Assembly (NCBI GenBank): GCA_035517115.1
Contig: DATIZL010000019.1
Location: forward strand, 1-25,884
Source: Hyphomicrobium_A sp035517115
Lineage (GTDB): Bacteria; Pseudomonadota; Alphaproteobacteria; Rhizobiales; Hyphomicrobiaceae
DNA length: 25,884 bases
Direction of reading: 5' to 3'
How positions within the stretch are numbered: position 1 is the stretch's first letter; every line of letters starts with the position of its first letter. The notes below the pieces were generated by a model that saw only the letters and a program-made list of their open reading frames with translations, ran no database searches and had not been told where the DNA came from. Positions 6,941 through 14,874 of this stretch are shown piece after piece. Made by a program: the position numbers and the translations under genes.

Positions 6941-9070
6941 ATGAAGAAGAAGGACGCGAGCGCCGTCGCCGTCTCCGATCTGAGCCAGGCCGAGGCCAAG
7001 GAGGAGCTGAAGCGACTCGCCGCGCTCATCCGCCACCACGACGAGCTCTACTATCTGCAGGACGCGCCTGAAATTTCGGACGCCGACTACGACGCGCTGC
7101 GTCTGCGCAACGAGGCGATCGAGGCGCGCTTTCCCAAGCTCGTGCGCCCCGACAGTCCCTCGCGGCGCATCGGGGCCGCGCCGGCCGACGGCTTCGGCAA
7201 GGTGCGCCACCGCGTGCCGATGCTGTCGCTCTCCAACGCGTTCGATGACGAGGACGTCGTAAAGTTCGTCGACCGCGTGAGCCGGTTCCTAGGCTTGAGC
7301 GAGGAGAAGCTCGCCTTCACGGCCGAGCCGAAAATCGACGGGCTCTCGATCTCCATCCGCTACCAGGAGGGGCGTCTCGTCGAGGCGGCAACACGGGGCG
7401 ACGGCTCGGAGGGCGAGAACGTGACGCGCAACGTCATGACCATCGGCGAGATCCCGCGTCAGCTCAAGGGCCGCAACGTGCCCGAGGTGATCGACGTGCG
7501 CGGCGAAATCTACATGGGGCACAAGGACTTCGCGCGCCTCAACGCGGAGCAGGCCGCCTCGGGGGGCAAAGTGTTCGCCAACCCTCGCAACGCCGCCGCC
7601 GGCTCGTTGCGCCAGCTCGATTCCGAGATCACGGCCTCGCGGCCGCTGCGCTTCTTCGCCTACGCCTGGGGCGAGGCGTCCGCGCTGCCGGCCGATACGC
7701 AGTCGGGCGTCGACGCGGCCTTCGCCAAGTGGGGGCTCCCCGTCAATCCGCTCGCGCGCGTGTGCGAAGGCGCGGACGCGCTCATCGCCTACTACAACAA
7801 GATGGCGCGCGAGCGCGCGTCTCTCAGCTATGACATCGACGGCGTCGTCTACAAGGTGAACCGGCTCGTCCTGCAGGAGCGCTTGGGCTTCGTCTCACGC
7901 TCGCCGCGTTGGGCCATTGCGCACAAGTTCCCGGCCCAGCAGGCGATGACGATCCTCAAGGACATCGACATCCAGGTCGGGCGCACCGGCGCCCTCACGC
8001 CCGTTGCCAAGCTTGAGCCGGTGACGGTCGGCGGCGTCGTCGTCTCCAATGCGACGCTGCACAACGAGGACGAGATCAAGCGCAAGGACGTGCGCATCGG
8101 CGACACCGTCGTCCTGCAACGTGCAGGTGACGTGATCCCGCAGATCACCGGCGTCGTGCTCGACAAGCGGCCGAAGGGCGCCAAACCCTTCAGGTTTCCC
8201 GAGCGCTGCCCCATCTGCGGCAGCCACGCGGTGCGCGAGACCAACGAGAAGACCGGTCGGATCGACGTGGTTCGCCGCTGTACGGGCGGCCTCATCTGCG
8301 CCGCGCAGCGGGTCGAGCGCCTGAAACATTTCGTCTCCCGCAACGCTTTCGACATCGAGGGGCTGGGCGAGAAACACATCGAGGCCTTCTTCGACGACAA
8401 GCTGATCCAGTCGCCGGAGGACATCTTCACGCTCGAGGCCCGCGACCGCAAAGCCGCGGCGAAGCTCGAGGAGCGCGAAGGCTGGGGGCCGCAGTCGGCG
8501 GGCAAGCTCTTCGCCGCCATCGAAGCCCGGCGTAAGATCGCGCTCGACCGCTTCATCTTCGCGCTCGGCATCCGCCACGTGGGCGAGACGACGGCGCGGC
8601 TGCTCGCGCGCTTCTACGGCACCATCGCCAATTTCCGCGCCGGCATGCTCGAGGCGGCCAAGGGCAAGGACACGGACGCCTACCGGGAGCTCGACGCCAT
8701 CGAGGGGATCGGCGAGGTGGTGGCCGAGGCGATCGCCGACTTCTTCGCCGAGCCGCACAACGTGCACGTGGTCAACGAGCTGTTAAGGGAGGTCTCTCCG
8801 CAACCGCTCGAAGCGCGCAAGACCACCTCCGCCGTCGCCGGGAAGACCGTGGTCTTCACCGGCACGCTCGAAAAACTCACGCGCGATGAGGCAAAATCGC
8901 AAGCGGAGCGATTCGGTGCCAAGGTCGCCGGCTCCGTGTCGAAGAAGACCGACTTTGTCGTCGCTGGCGCCGACGCAGGCTCCAAGCTCGCCAAGGCGCG
9001 CGAGCTCGGAGTCAAGGTGATCGACGAGACGGAGTGGTTGCGGTTGACGGGAGGTGGCGGCGATGGCTAG
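6941..9070 (+). CDS. ligA: NAD-dependent DNA ligase LigA
   Basis: LigA seals nicks in duplex DNA during replication and repair, using NAD+. The 709 residues are slightly longer than E. coli LigA (671). Domains run in order: Ia (YYLQDAPEISDADYD, about 37-51), adenylation domain with nucleophile Lys131 in AEPKIDGLSISIRY, OB fold, a Cys4 zinc finger (Cys423, 426, 447, 453), helix-hairpin-helix repeats (IEGLGEKHI; LGIRHVGETTARLLA; IEGIGEVVAEAIADF) and a C-terminal BRCT domain starting GKTVVFTGTLEKLTRDEA. The ATG at 6941 sits 110 nt after bamD; the gap shows nothing I can assign beyond a possible promoter. In many relatives recN lies between bamD and ligA; here it does not. The 3' end overlaps the next gene by 8 nt. 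Confidence 0.98.
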   Translation: MKKKDASAVAVSDLSQAEAKEELKRLAALIRHHDELYYLQDAPEISDADYDALRLRNEAIEARFPKLVRPDSPSRRIGAAPADGFGKVRHRVPMLSLSNAFDDEDVVKFVDRVSRFLGLSEEKLAFTAEPKIDGLSISIRYQEGRLVEAATRGDGSEGENVTRNVMTIGEIPRQLKGRNVPEVIDVRGEIYMGHKDFARLNAEQAASGGKVFANPRNAAAGSLRQLDSEITASRPLRFFAYAWGEASALPADTQSGVDAAFAKWGLPVNPLARVCEGADALIAYYNKMARERASLSYDIDGVVYKVNRLVLQERLGFVSRSPRWAIAHKFPAQQAMTILKDIDIQVGRTGALTPVAKLEPVTVGGVVVSNATLHNEDEIKRKDVRIGDTVVLQRAGDVIPQITGVVLDKRPKGAKPFRFPERCPICGSHAVRETNEKTGRIDVVRRCTGGLICAAQRVERLKHFVSRNAFDIEGLGEKHIEAFFDDKLIQSPEDIFTLEARDRKAAAKLEEREGWGPQSAGKLFAAIEARRKIALDRFIFALGIRHVGETTARLLARFYGTIANFRAGMLEAAKGKDTDAYRELDAIEGIGEVVAEAIADFFAEPHNVHVVNELLREVSPQPLEARKTTSAVAGKTVVFTGTLEKLTRDEAKSQAERFGAKVAGSVSKKTDFVVAGADAGSKLAKARELGVKVIDETEWLRLTGGGGDG

Positions 9071-10361
9071 CTCCCCCAGGGGGGCGCCCAGCGGAGGAGG
9101 CAATTTGCTCAAAAGGAAACGACTGCCATCGGGTGTGCGGCTCGGCCCCCCGTTGCCTATCCGCCTGCTCAACTCGCTCGGACCGCTCGTGCGTGCCCTC
9201 GGCCTGTGGCCGCGCGTTGAGACCGAGAAGCTGAAGCGCATCGTCGAGGCCAAGTGGAAGCGCAACAACTGGCCGGCTCCGCTCTTGAACGCGCTGCCGC
9301 CGCGCGCCAAGGCCTTCAACGACGACCTCAAGCCCTCGCTGTTCGGCGCCCTCGTCATCCGCAGCCAGTTCGAGCGCAGCGCCACCAACGCGCTCGGGTA
9401 CGAGGACTACATCGCCCGCCATCCGGAGATTCTCAAAGAAGAGATCAACCGCCCGCTGTTCGTGCTCGGTTTGCCGCGCACGGGCACGACGCTCTTGCAG
9501 CGGCTCCTGTCGCTGCATTCCGGAGCGCGCTTCCTGCCTTTCTGGGAGGCCTACCAGCCGTTTCCGCGCAACATGGCGGCCTACAAGGGCGGCATTGATG
9601 GGCGGCTCGCCAAGGCGAAGCGCTCGCTCGCGATCTTGAAGTGGGTCGGCCCTGAGCTCGACAAGATCCACCCCATCGAGGCCGAGGACCCGGAGGAGTG
9701 CTACCACCTCTTCCGCACGCACTTCCTGGTGCCGCCGGGGTTCGATTTCGGCTACCTGCCGAGCTATTGGCGCTGGTGGAACCCGGCGGCGCACGCCGAT
9801 GTCTACCCCATGCACAAGCGGCAGCTGCAGGTGTTGCAGCGGCTCGACCGGCGCCAGCACTGGGTGCTCAAGTGCCCGAACCATCTGTCCGGACTGCGCT
9901 ACCTGCTCGACACCTATCCCGATGCGCGCATCGTCTATACGCACCGCGACCCCGAGAAGATCATCGCCTCTCTGTGCAGCCTCACCGCGGTCACCTGGAG
10001 CATGACCTCCGACGACGTCGACCTCCATCAGGTCGCGGAGTTCGCGCTTGATATGGCGCAGCGCTCCCAGGTGGCCGCGCGCGCTGCGCTGCAGACGATT
10101 CCTCGCGATCAGATCACGCACGTGACGTACGACGAGCTCGTCGCCGATCCCGTCGGCAAAGCGCTCGCGATCTACGATCGCTTCGGCTATCCGGCCGATC
10201 CGGCGCTGAGGGCGAACATGACCGCGTGGCTGCAAGGCCACCCGAGCGACAAGCACGGGCGCCACCGCTATCAGCTCAGCGACTTCGGGCTCACGGTCGA
10301 GGACGTGCGCAAGCGCCTGCAGACGGAAGAGCCGCGGATGGCGCTGGCGGCAAATGTTTAG
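9063..10361 (+). CDS. Sulfotransferase family protein
   Basis: This looks like a PAPS-dependent sulfotransferase of the broad bacterial Sulfotransfer_3-like group, moving sulfate from PAPS to an unknown acceptor. From ATG 9063 (GGGAGG at 9049-9054, 8-nt gap) it has 432 residues. The 5'-phosphosulfate loop is LFVLGLPRTGTTLLQRLL (P-loop GLPRTGTT, about 136-143). The 3'-phosphate-binding Arg/Ser pair is in THRDPEKIIAS (about 294-303). The acidic motif ITHVTYDELVADPVG comes near the end. The first 30 residues are basic and Gly/Ser-rich; a moderately hydrophobic stretch (30-50) could lie on the membrane, but there is no clear signal peptide. The start lies inside ligA, so translation is probably coupled. 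The acceptor (polysaccharide, glycolipid or other) cannot be read from sequence. The 3' end overlaps the convergent aminopeptidase gene by 4 nt. Confidence 0.85.
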   Translation: MASSPRGAPSGGGNLLKRKRLPSGVRLGPPLPIRLLNSLGPLVRALGLWPRVETEKLKRIVEAKWKRNNWPAPLLNALPPRAKAFNDDLKPSLFGALVIRSQFERSATNALGYEDYIARHPEILKEEINRPLFVLGLPRTGTTLLQRLLSLHSGARFLPFWEAYQPFPRNMAAYKGGIDGRLAKAKRSLAILKWVGPELDKIHPIEAEDPEECYHLFRTHFLVPPGFDFGYLPSYWRWWNPAAHADVYPMHKRQLQVLQRLDRRQHWVLKCPNHLSGLRYLLDTYPDARIVYTHRDPEKIIASLCSLTAVTWSMTSDDVDLHQVAEFALDMAQRSQVAARAALQTIPRDQITHVTYDELVADPVGKALAIYDRFGYPADPALRANMTAWLQGHPSDKHGRHRYQLSDFGLTVEDVRKRLQTEEPRMALAANV

Positions 10362-12169
10362 ATGGGCGCCGTTGCCGCGGCGAGCCAGCGCCGGCTGTCC
10401 GCGTCGAGGTCGGGCGCGAGCGTCTCCGCTACGCGCGCGTGATAGGCGTTGAGCCACGCAATCTCGTCTGTGCTCAGCATCTCCTCGACGATGAGCCGCT
10501 GGTCGATGGGGGCCAGCGTCAATGTCTCGAAGCCCAGCATCGGGCGGTCGCCGCCGGCGATCTCGGCCGGCCCGGTGACGAGCACCAGGTTCTCGATACG
10601 GATGCCGTAGGCGCCTTCCTTGTAGTAGCCGGGCTCGTTGGAGCAGATCATGCCCGGCTGCAGCGGGGCCATCCCGGCCTTGGAGATCGACTGCGGCCCC
10701 TCGTGCACGGAGAGGTAGCTGCCGACGCCATGCCCGGTGCCGTGATCGTAGTCGAGGCCGTGCTGCCATAGCGCGCGCCGCGCGAGCGGGTCGAGGTCGA
10801 TGCCGCGCGTGCCCTCGGGGAAGCGCGCGGTGGCAATCGCGATGTGGCCCTTGAGCACGAGCGTGAAGCGCTCGCGCATCTCCTCCGTCGGCTCGCCGAT
10901 GGCAACCGTGCGCGTGATGTCGGTGGTCCCGTCGAGGTACTGCGCGCCGCTGTCAATGAGGAACAGCTCGCCCGGTTCGAGCTTGCGATTGGTTGCGGCG
11001 TTGACGCGATAGTGCACGATGGCGCCGTTGGGGCCACTGCCCGAGATCGTATCGAAGCTGATCTCGCGCAGCTGGTTGGTCGCGCGGCGGAAGCCCTCGA
11101 GCCGGCGCACGGCCTCGATCTCGTCGATGTCGCCGGGCGCCTGCGCATCGAGCCAGGCGAGAAAGCGCACGACGGCGGCGCCATCGCGCACGTGCGCCGC
11201 CCGCGCGCCCTTGATCTCGGCCGCCGTCTTCGCTGCCTTGAGCACGAGGCACGGATCGGGCCCGCGCTTGATGCGCTGGCCTCCGCCGAGCGCGCGCGCG
11301 AACCATGCGCTGGCCGTGTTGGGATCGAGGCGAACACGTTTCTTGCTTTTGCGCAGGGCTTTGAGGCGGTCCGCAAGTGCTTCGGGTGCGCTCAGCTTGG
11401 CAAATGCCTCGAGATGCGCGCGCGCGGCGTTGTCGATCCTCTCCCGCGCGATGAAGAGCTCGGGCTTGCCGGCCTGCGGCACGACCGCGAACGCCAGCGC
11501 CACCGGAATGTGCGGGATGTCCCCCCCGCGGATGTTGAAGGCCCACGCGATCGAATCGCTCAAGGTCAGGATGACGGCGTCCTGCCCGTCGGCTTTGAGC
11601 TTGGCTTGGATGTCGGCGATCTTGTCCTGCGCCGACCTCCCCGCGAGCTTCGCGGGGTGCACGCTGACCGGGCTCGAGGGCGCGGCCGGGCGCTCGCGCC
11701 CCCACAGGCGGTCGACCAGGTTGCGTGCAACGGGACGCAGCTTGATGCCTTTCCCCTTGAGCGCCGACTCGAGCCGCTCCACTTCGGCCACCGTGTGCAG
11801 CCTGGGGTCGTAGCCGACCGTCTGCCCGCGGCTCAAGTGCTCGCCGAGCCACTCGGCGATACGGCCGCGCGGCAGCGTCGAGACCTCCATCGCCGCGGTA
11901 TCGACCTCGGCGCGCGCCTGCACGGTGTAGCGCCCGTCGACGAACAGCACCGCCGTCTTCTTGGCGATGATCGCGAGGCCGGCCGAACCGGAAAAGCCGG
12001 TGAGCCATCTCAAACGCTCGGCGCAGGGCGGCACGTACTCGCCCTGGTGCTCATCTGCACGCGGCACGAGGTAGGCGTCGAGCTTGGCCTGCGCCATGAG
12101 CCGGCGCAGCTCCTTGATGCGGGAGGCGGCGGCGCCACGTTGTGCGGGGGCTTCGAAGGTCTGGAACAT
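10358..12169 (-). CDS. pepP: Xaa-Pro aminopeptidase (M24B, aminopeptidase P family)
   Basis: This metallopeptidase removes an N-terminal residue that precedes proline. The 603-residue length is the three-domain form, like eukaryotic XPNPEP1, rather than the roughly 440-residue E. coli PepP. Two creatinase-like N-terminal domains (about 15-150 and 180-310) precede the pita-bread catalytic domain (about 320-535) and a C-terminal M24_C domain. The expected metal ligands are present: Asp406 and Asp417 in LIDSGAQYLDGTTDITR, His480 in GHGTGHGVGSYLSVHEGP, Glu512 in CSNEPGYY and Glu526 in GIRIENLVLV. The start is ATG at 12169; AAGG 4-5 nt upstream is a weak ribosome site. It is 49 nt downstream of prmA on the same strand, an arrangement known in related alphaproteobacteria. 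The gene symbol is used loosely because this is the long subfamily. Confidence 0.93.
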   Translation of the reverse strand: MFQTFEAPAQRGAAASRIKELRRLMAQAKLDAYLVPRADEHQGEYVPPCAERLRWLTGFSGSAGLAIIAKKTAVLFVDGRYTVQARAEVDTAAMEVSTLPRGRIAEWLGEHLSRGQTVGYDPRLHTVAEVERLESALKGKGIKLRPVARNLVDRLWGRERPAAPSSPVSVHPAKLAGRSAQDKIADIQAKLKADGQDAVILTLSDSIAWAFNIRGGDIPHIPVALAFAVVPQAGKPELFIARERIDNAARAHLEAFAKLSAPEALADRLKALRKSKKRVRLDPNTASAWFARALGGGQRIKRGPDPCLVLKAAKTAAEIKGARAAHVRDGAAVVRFLAWLDAQAPGDIDEIEAVRRLEGFRRATNQLREISFDTISGSGPNGAIVHYRVNAATNRKLEPGELFLIDSGAQYLDGTTDITRTVAIGEPTEEMRERFTLVLKGHIAIATARFPEGTRGIDLDPLARRALWQHGLDYDHGTGHGVGSYLSVHEGPQSISKAGMAPLQPGMICSNEPGYYKEGAYGIRIENLVLVTGPAEIAGGDRPMLGFETLTLAPIDQRLIVEEMLSTDEIAWLNAYHARVAETLAPDLDADSRRWLAAATAPI

Positions 12170-12218
12170 AAGCCTTGTTTATGCGGGTCGCCGCGGCGGA
12201 GCAATTCTCGCCTTTGAG

Positions 12219-13139
12219 TTAGCCACGCTTGAACAGCGTCAGCGTGGACCAGCCGGCAATGCGGCGATGGTCGAGCAGCGCGAATCCGTGGCCGGCGTAG
12301 GTCGCGATGACGGCCCGCGCCTCGGGCTCGAGCAGGCCGGAAAGGATGACTGTGCCGCCCCGGCGCACGGCCCTCCCCACGGCCGCGGCGAACGCCTTGA
12401 GCGGAGCGGCGAGGATGTTGGCGATGACGAGGTCGAAAGGTGCAGCGTGACGCAGCCAGGGGTGCGTGAGCCCGCTGGCACACGCGAAGGCGATGCCGTC
12501 TTCGACGCCGTTGGCTCGCGCATTGGCCGCGGCGACGGCGACCGCGACCGGATCCTTGTCGGTCGCCAGCACCTGTGCGCGGGTCAGTGCGCGCGCTGCG
12601 GCGATGGCGAGGATGCCCGAGCCGCAACCGAGGTCGAGAATGCGGGAAAAGTGCCGCCGGCGCGTCAGCCGGTCGATGGCGAGAAGACAGCCCAGCGTCG
12701 TTGCATGATGCGCGGTGCCGAAGGCTTCGCCGGCGTCGATGAGTATGGTGTTGGGACCGCGCGGTACGCGCGCACGGTCGTGCGTGCCGTAGATCGTGAA
12801 GCGGCCGGCGTGGACCGGCGGCAATGCCGCCTGCGAGATGGCGACCCAGTTGAGATCGGGGATGCTATCAAGCCGTAAGGGTGGCGGTGAGCGGCCCAGG
12901 ATGATGGCGAGCTCGGCGACGAGGGGCTCGATCGCCGGGTGACCGGGGAAGTACGCCTCCACGCGCCATTTGCCCGGCCCCGCCTCGAACTGGGTCACGG
13001 CATCGGGCGCGGGCTTCTCCAACGCTTCGAGCGCGCTCGCCAGCGCACGCGCGAGGTCAAGGTCGGCGATCTCGGCGCAGAGCTTGCAAGATTGCGAGGA
13101 GCCCGCCTGAGGCGGCGCCTCGGCAGCGGTTGTGCTCAC
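12219..13139 (-). CDS. prmA: Ribosomal protein L11 methyltransferase PrmA
   Basis: PrmA trimethylates amino groups of ribosomal protein L11, using S-adenosylmethionine, in the cytoplasm. It has 306 residues, close to the usual 290-300. The N-terminal substrate-recognition part (about 1-110) is followed by the Rossmann methyltransferase domain: AFGTAHHATTLGCL (139-152), SAM motif I ILDLGCGSGILAIAA (167-181), the acidic motif ATDKDPVAVAVAAANA, and the family motif DLVIANILAAPL. The start is GTG at 13137-13139, and this GTGA overlaps the TGA stop of the upstream DUF3754 gene, so the two are translationally coupled. An earlier start is unlikely given that overlap. The aminopeptidase gene follows after 49 nt, making a three-gene operon. 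Confidence 0.95.
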   Translation of the reverse strand: MSTTAAEAPPQAGSSQSCKLCAEIADLDLARALASALEALEKPAPDAVTQFEAGPGKWRVEAYFPGHPAIEPLVAELAIILGRSPPPLRLDSIPDLNWVAISQAALPPVHAGRFTIYGTHDRARVPRGPNTILIDAGEAFGTAHHATTLGCLLAIDRLTRRRHFSRILDLGCGSGILAIAAARALTRAQVLATDKDPVAVAVAAANARANGVEDGIAFACASGLTHPWLRHAAPFDLVIANILAAPLKAFAAAVGRAVRRGGTVILSGLLEPEARAVIATYAGHGFALLDHRRIAGWSTLTLFKRG

Positions 13140-14584
13140 GCCGAGCCTTCGGTGTTGCCTTCGAACTCCATGCCCTCGGCCGAGATAGGCTCAGGGAGCT
13201 CGTCGAGGAAGCGATCCCATTTGGCGTCGATATGCAGCGCGGCCTCCTTCGGCGGCAGGGTGACGAGCGTGCCGTCGGGCTGCTCAGCGACGATGCCGTC
13301 CTCGGTCAGGCGCCGCAGCGCGTCGGGGATGTCGAAGTCGACGGCGACGCCGAAGCTCGTTGCGAGATACTGCTCGATCGCGGCGTCGATGTCGGGCATA
13401 TCCTGCTTGCGGGCCTTCTCCTTCGCCAGCACGCTGTAGAGCAGCATCTCCTCCTTGATGTCCTCCTCGGCGGCGCGGGCGGCAAGCTTCAGCATCACGC
13501 CGCGGTTGTCCGCCATCGAGTGGAAGTAGAGGTTCTGCGCCATCACGACGAGATAGCGCTGCTTCTGGTTCATGAAGTTCACGGCCTGCCGGAAGGCGAT
13601 GCCGCCGAGGCCGAACACGGCGCCGACGGCTGCGATCGGGTTGGTCGCGAGCAGCGCGATCTTGCCGGCGGCGCCGAATGCGCCGACGCCGATCCCGCCG
13701 CCGGCCGTGGCCCCGAGCCGGAGCTTGTCGTAGAAGCGGAACCTCACCTCGGTGTTGGGGAAGACCATCTCGAGGTCGGTCCTCGGGATGTTCTTGAACA
13801 GCTTCATGTAGATGTTGTCTTCCTTGACCTGCGGCGGCATGGAGGCGCGGGCCCGCTTGACGAGCTTCTCGGCCTCTTTGCGGCCGAGCTTCTGCTTGGC
13901 CATGATTTCGCGCACGCGCCCGTCGAAAGGCTTCAGCTTGAACAGCAGGAACAGGCGCTGGAAGATCGGGATGTCGAACTCTTCCTTGAGATAGAACTTC
14001 TGCCAGCGCCGCCGCCGGTCACGCCTGGTGGAGGCGCCCCGGTAGAAGATCAACACCTCCTCGAAGGCGTCGAGATCGACGTACAAGTCGAGGTCGTAGG
14101 CGGACTCGCGCGTCAGGATCAGCTCCACGTCGCCCGGGTCGATGCGCGTGTAGTTCGCCTGCTCGAGGATGCGCGCCATGCCCTCGACGACGCGCTTTTG
14201 CATGATGCGGCGCTCGTTCGGCGTGAACGCCCGCGTCATGAGAAGATCGCTGTCGGGGCTGAACGGCTCGTATGTTTCCTCGAGCTCGTGCAGATCGGCA
14301 TTGTACTGCTGGCGCCGCCAATGATCGAGATAGCGGAAGAAGCGGCGCGCCTCCTGCGCCTGGCCGCCGGGCCACGCGTTTGCCATCGTCAGCCGGTCGA
14401 GCAGCGCAAATCTCGTGACGGGAATGAAACGCTCGCGGCCGCGCTGGCTTTCCGGCTTCACCCGATCGAAGCCGGAGACGGAGGCGGGAGCTGCTGAAGC
14501 GGGAGCTGCGGGGGCCGTCTCTTTGCTCGACGCGCCGGAAGGGAAGCCGGCATTGACGGTGGCGTCTTGCGCATCTGCCGGCAT
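13136..14584 (-). CDS. DUF3754 family membrane protein (TMEM143-like)
   Basis: This 482-residue protein belongs, by motif recognition, to the DUF3754 family, which includes human mitochondrial TMEM143 and plant plastid/mitochondrial proteins. Its molecular role is unknown. The signature is IYMKLFKNIPRTDLEMVFPN (about 258-277). It is followed by two hydrophobic, glycine-rich segments (about 289-312 and 317-333) that probably form a membrane hairpin. The N-terminus (1-45) is Ala/Pro-rich. The region 160-225 (YDLDLYVDLDAFEEVLIFYRG) is the conserved acidic/basic core. The C-terminal part, about 395-460, looks winged-helix-like (FDIPDALRRLTEDGI...DGTLVTLPPKEA). ATG 14584 is preferred over an upstream in-frame start (14746) because it has GGGGA about 6 nt upstream. 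It heads an operon with prmA (4-nt overlap) and pepP. Confidence 0.8.
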   Translation of the reverse strand: MPADAQDATVNAGFPSGASSKETAPAAPASAAPASVSGFDRVKPESQRGRERFIPVTRFALLDRLTMANAWPGGQAQEARRFFRYLDHWRRQQYNADLHELEETYEPFSPDSDLLMTRAFTPNERRIMQKRVVEGMARILEQANYTRIDPGDVELILTRESAYDLDLYVDLDAFEEVLIFYRGASTRRDRRRRWQKFYLKEEFDIPIFQRLFLLFKLKPFDGRVREIMAKQKLGRKEAEKLVKRARASMPPQVKEDNIYMKLFKNIPRTDLEMVFPNTEVRFRFYDKLRLGATAGGGIGVGAFGAAGKIALLATNPIAAVGAVFGLGGIAFRQAVNFMNQKQRYLVVMAQNLYFHSMADNRGVMLKLAARAAEEDIKEEMLLYSVLAKEKARKQDMPDIDAAIEQYLATSFGVAVDFDIPDALRRLTEDGIVAEQPDGTLVTLPPKEAALHIDAKWDRFLDELPEPISAEGMEFEGNTEGSA

Positions 14585-14874
14585 GATCGTCCCCACGAAA
14601 TGTCTGCGGCACGTGCGTAAAGTGCCCCCTTTTGCAGTCCCCATTGCAGTCAGATGCGTGCCGTCCGCACTTCTAGGGCGCACCCTTCGGGTTGTCGAGA
14701 CTACGTTGGCGATCGTGCAGCATTTTGACGGGCCGGTTGCGCGCAAGCCGTTGCGCTTGTTGCCGGCTCAAGAGCGCGCCGTTTTTGAACCGTGCATAAC
14801 GCCGGCACTGCCACAGTCGTGCCGCTCTTAGGGTTAACAGAAGGCAACGTGCGTACGTCTTCGAGGGGGATCGG
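14585..14874. promoter_or_regulatory. Divergent intergenic region between DUF3754 and J-domain genes
   Basis: This 290-nt space separates two divergent genes and must hold promoters for both, but I see no convincing sigma70 pair. It contains the paired repeat at 14632-14651 and a short UUCG-type hairpin at about 14685-14695 (ACCC/GGGT). The most AT-rich patches are at about 14775-14800 and 14828-14840. The frames open through it on both strands have no recognisable product. Confidence 0.4.
14632..14651. repeat. Paired 8-nt direct repeat upstream of the DUF3754-prmA-pepP operon
   Basis: TTGCAGTC occurs at 14632-14639 and again at 14644-14651, a 12-nt period. It lies about 48-67 nt upstream of the DUF3754 start codon. 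Tandem direct repeats in this position often bind a regulator. No known operator is recognised. Confidence 0.35.

Noticed and set aside
9012..10769. 585-codon minus-strand open frame opposite the sulfotransferase gene and overlapping the aminopeptidase end
   Set aside because: It runs antisense to a gene with intact motifs, has Arg/Ala/Gly-rich low-complexity composition and no recognisable domain. Long antisense frames are expected in such GC-rich DNA.
10844..12217. 457-codon plus-strand frame opposite the aminopeptidase P gene
   Set aside because: It is the mirror of a well-supported M24B peptidase, with no domain, signal or ribosome site of its own.
13130..14497. 455-codon plus-strand frame opposite the DUF3754 gene
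   Set aside because: It is antisense to the DUF3754 gene; its His/Leu/Glu/Val-rich composition reflects the complement of Asp/Lys/Glu codons, and no family is seen.
14585..14746. Upstream extension of the DUF3754 protein by 54 residues
   Set aside because: The extra residues are unlike the family and lack a ribosome site, while ATG 14584 has GGGGA at good spacing. The repeat at 14632-14651 is better seen as upstream DNA.
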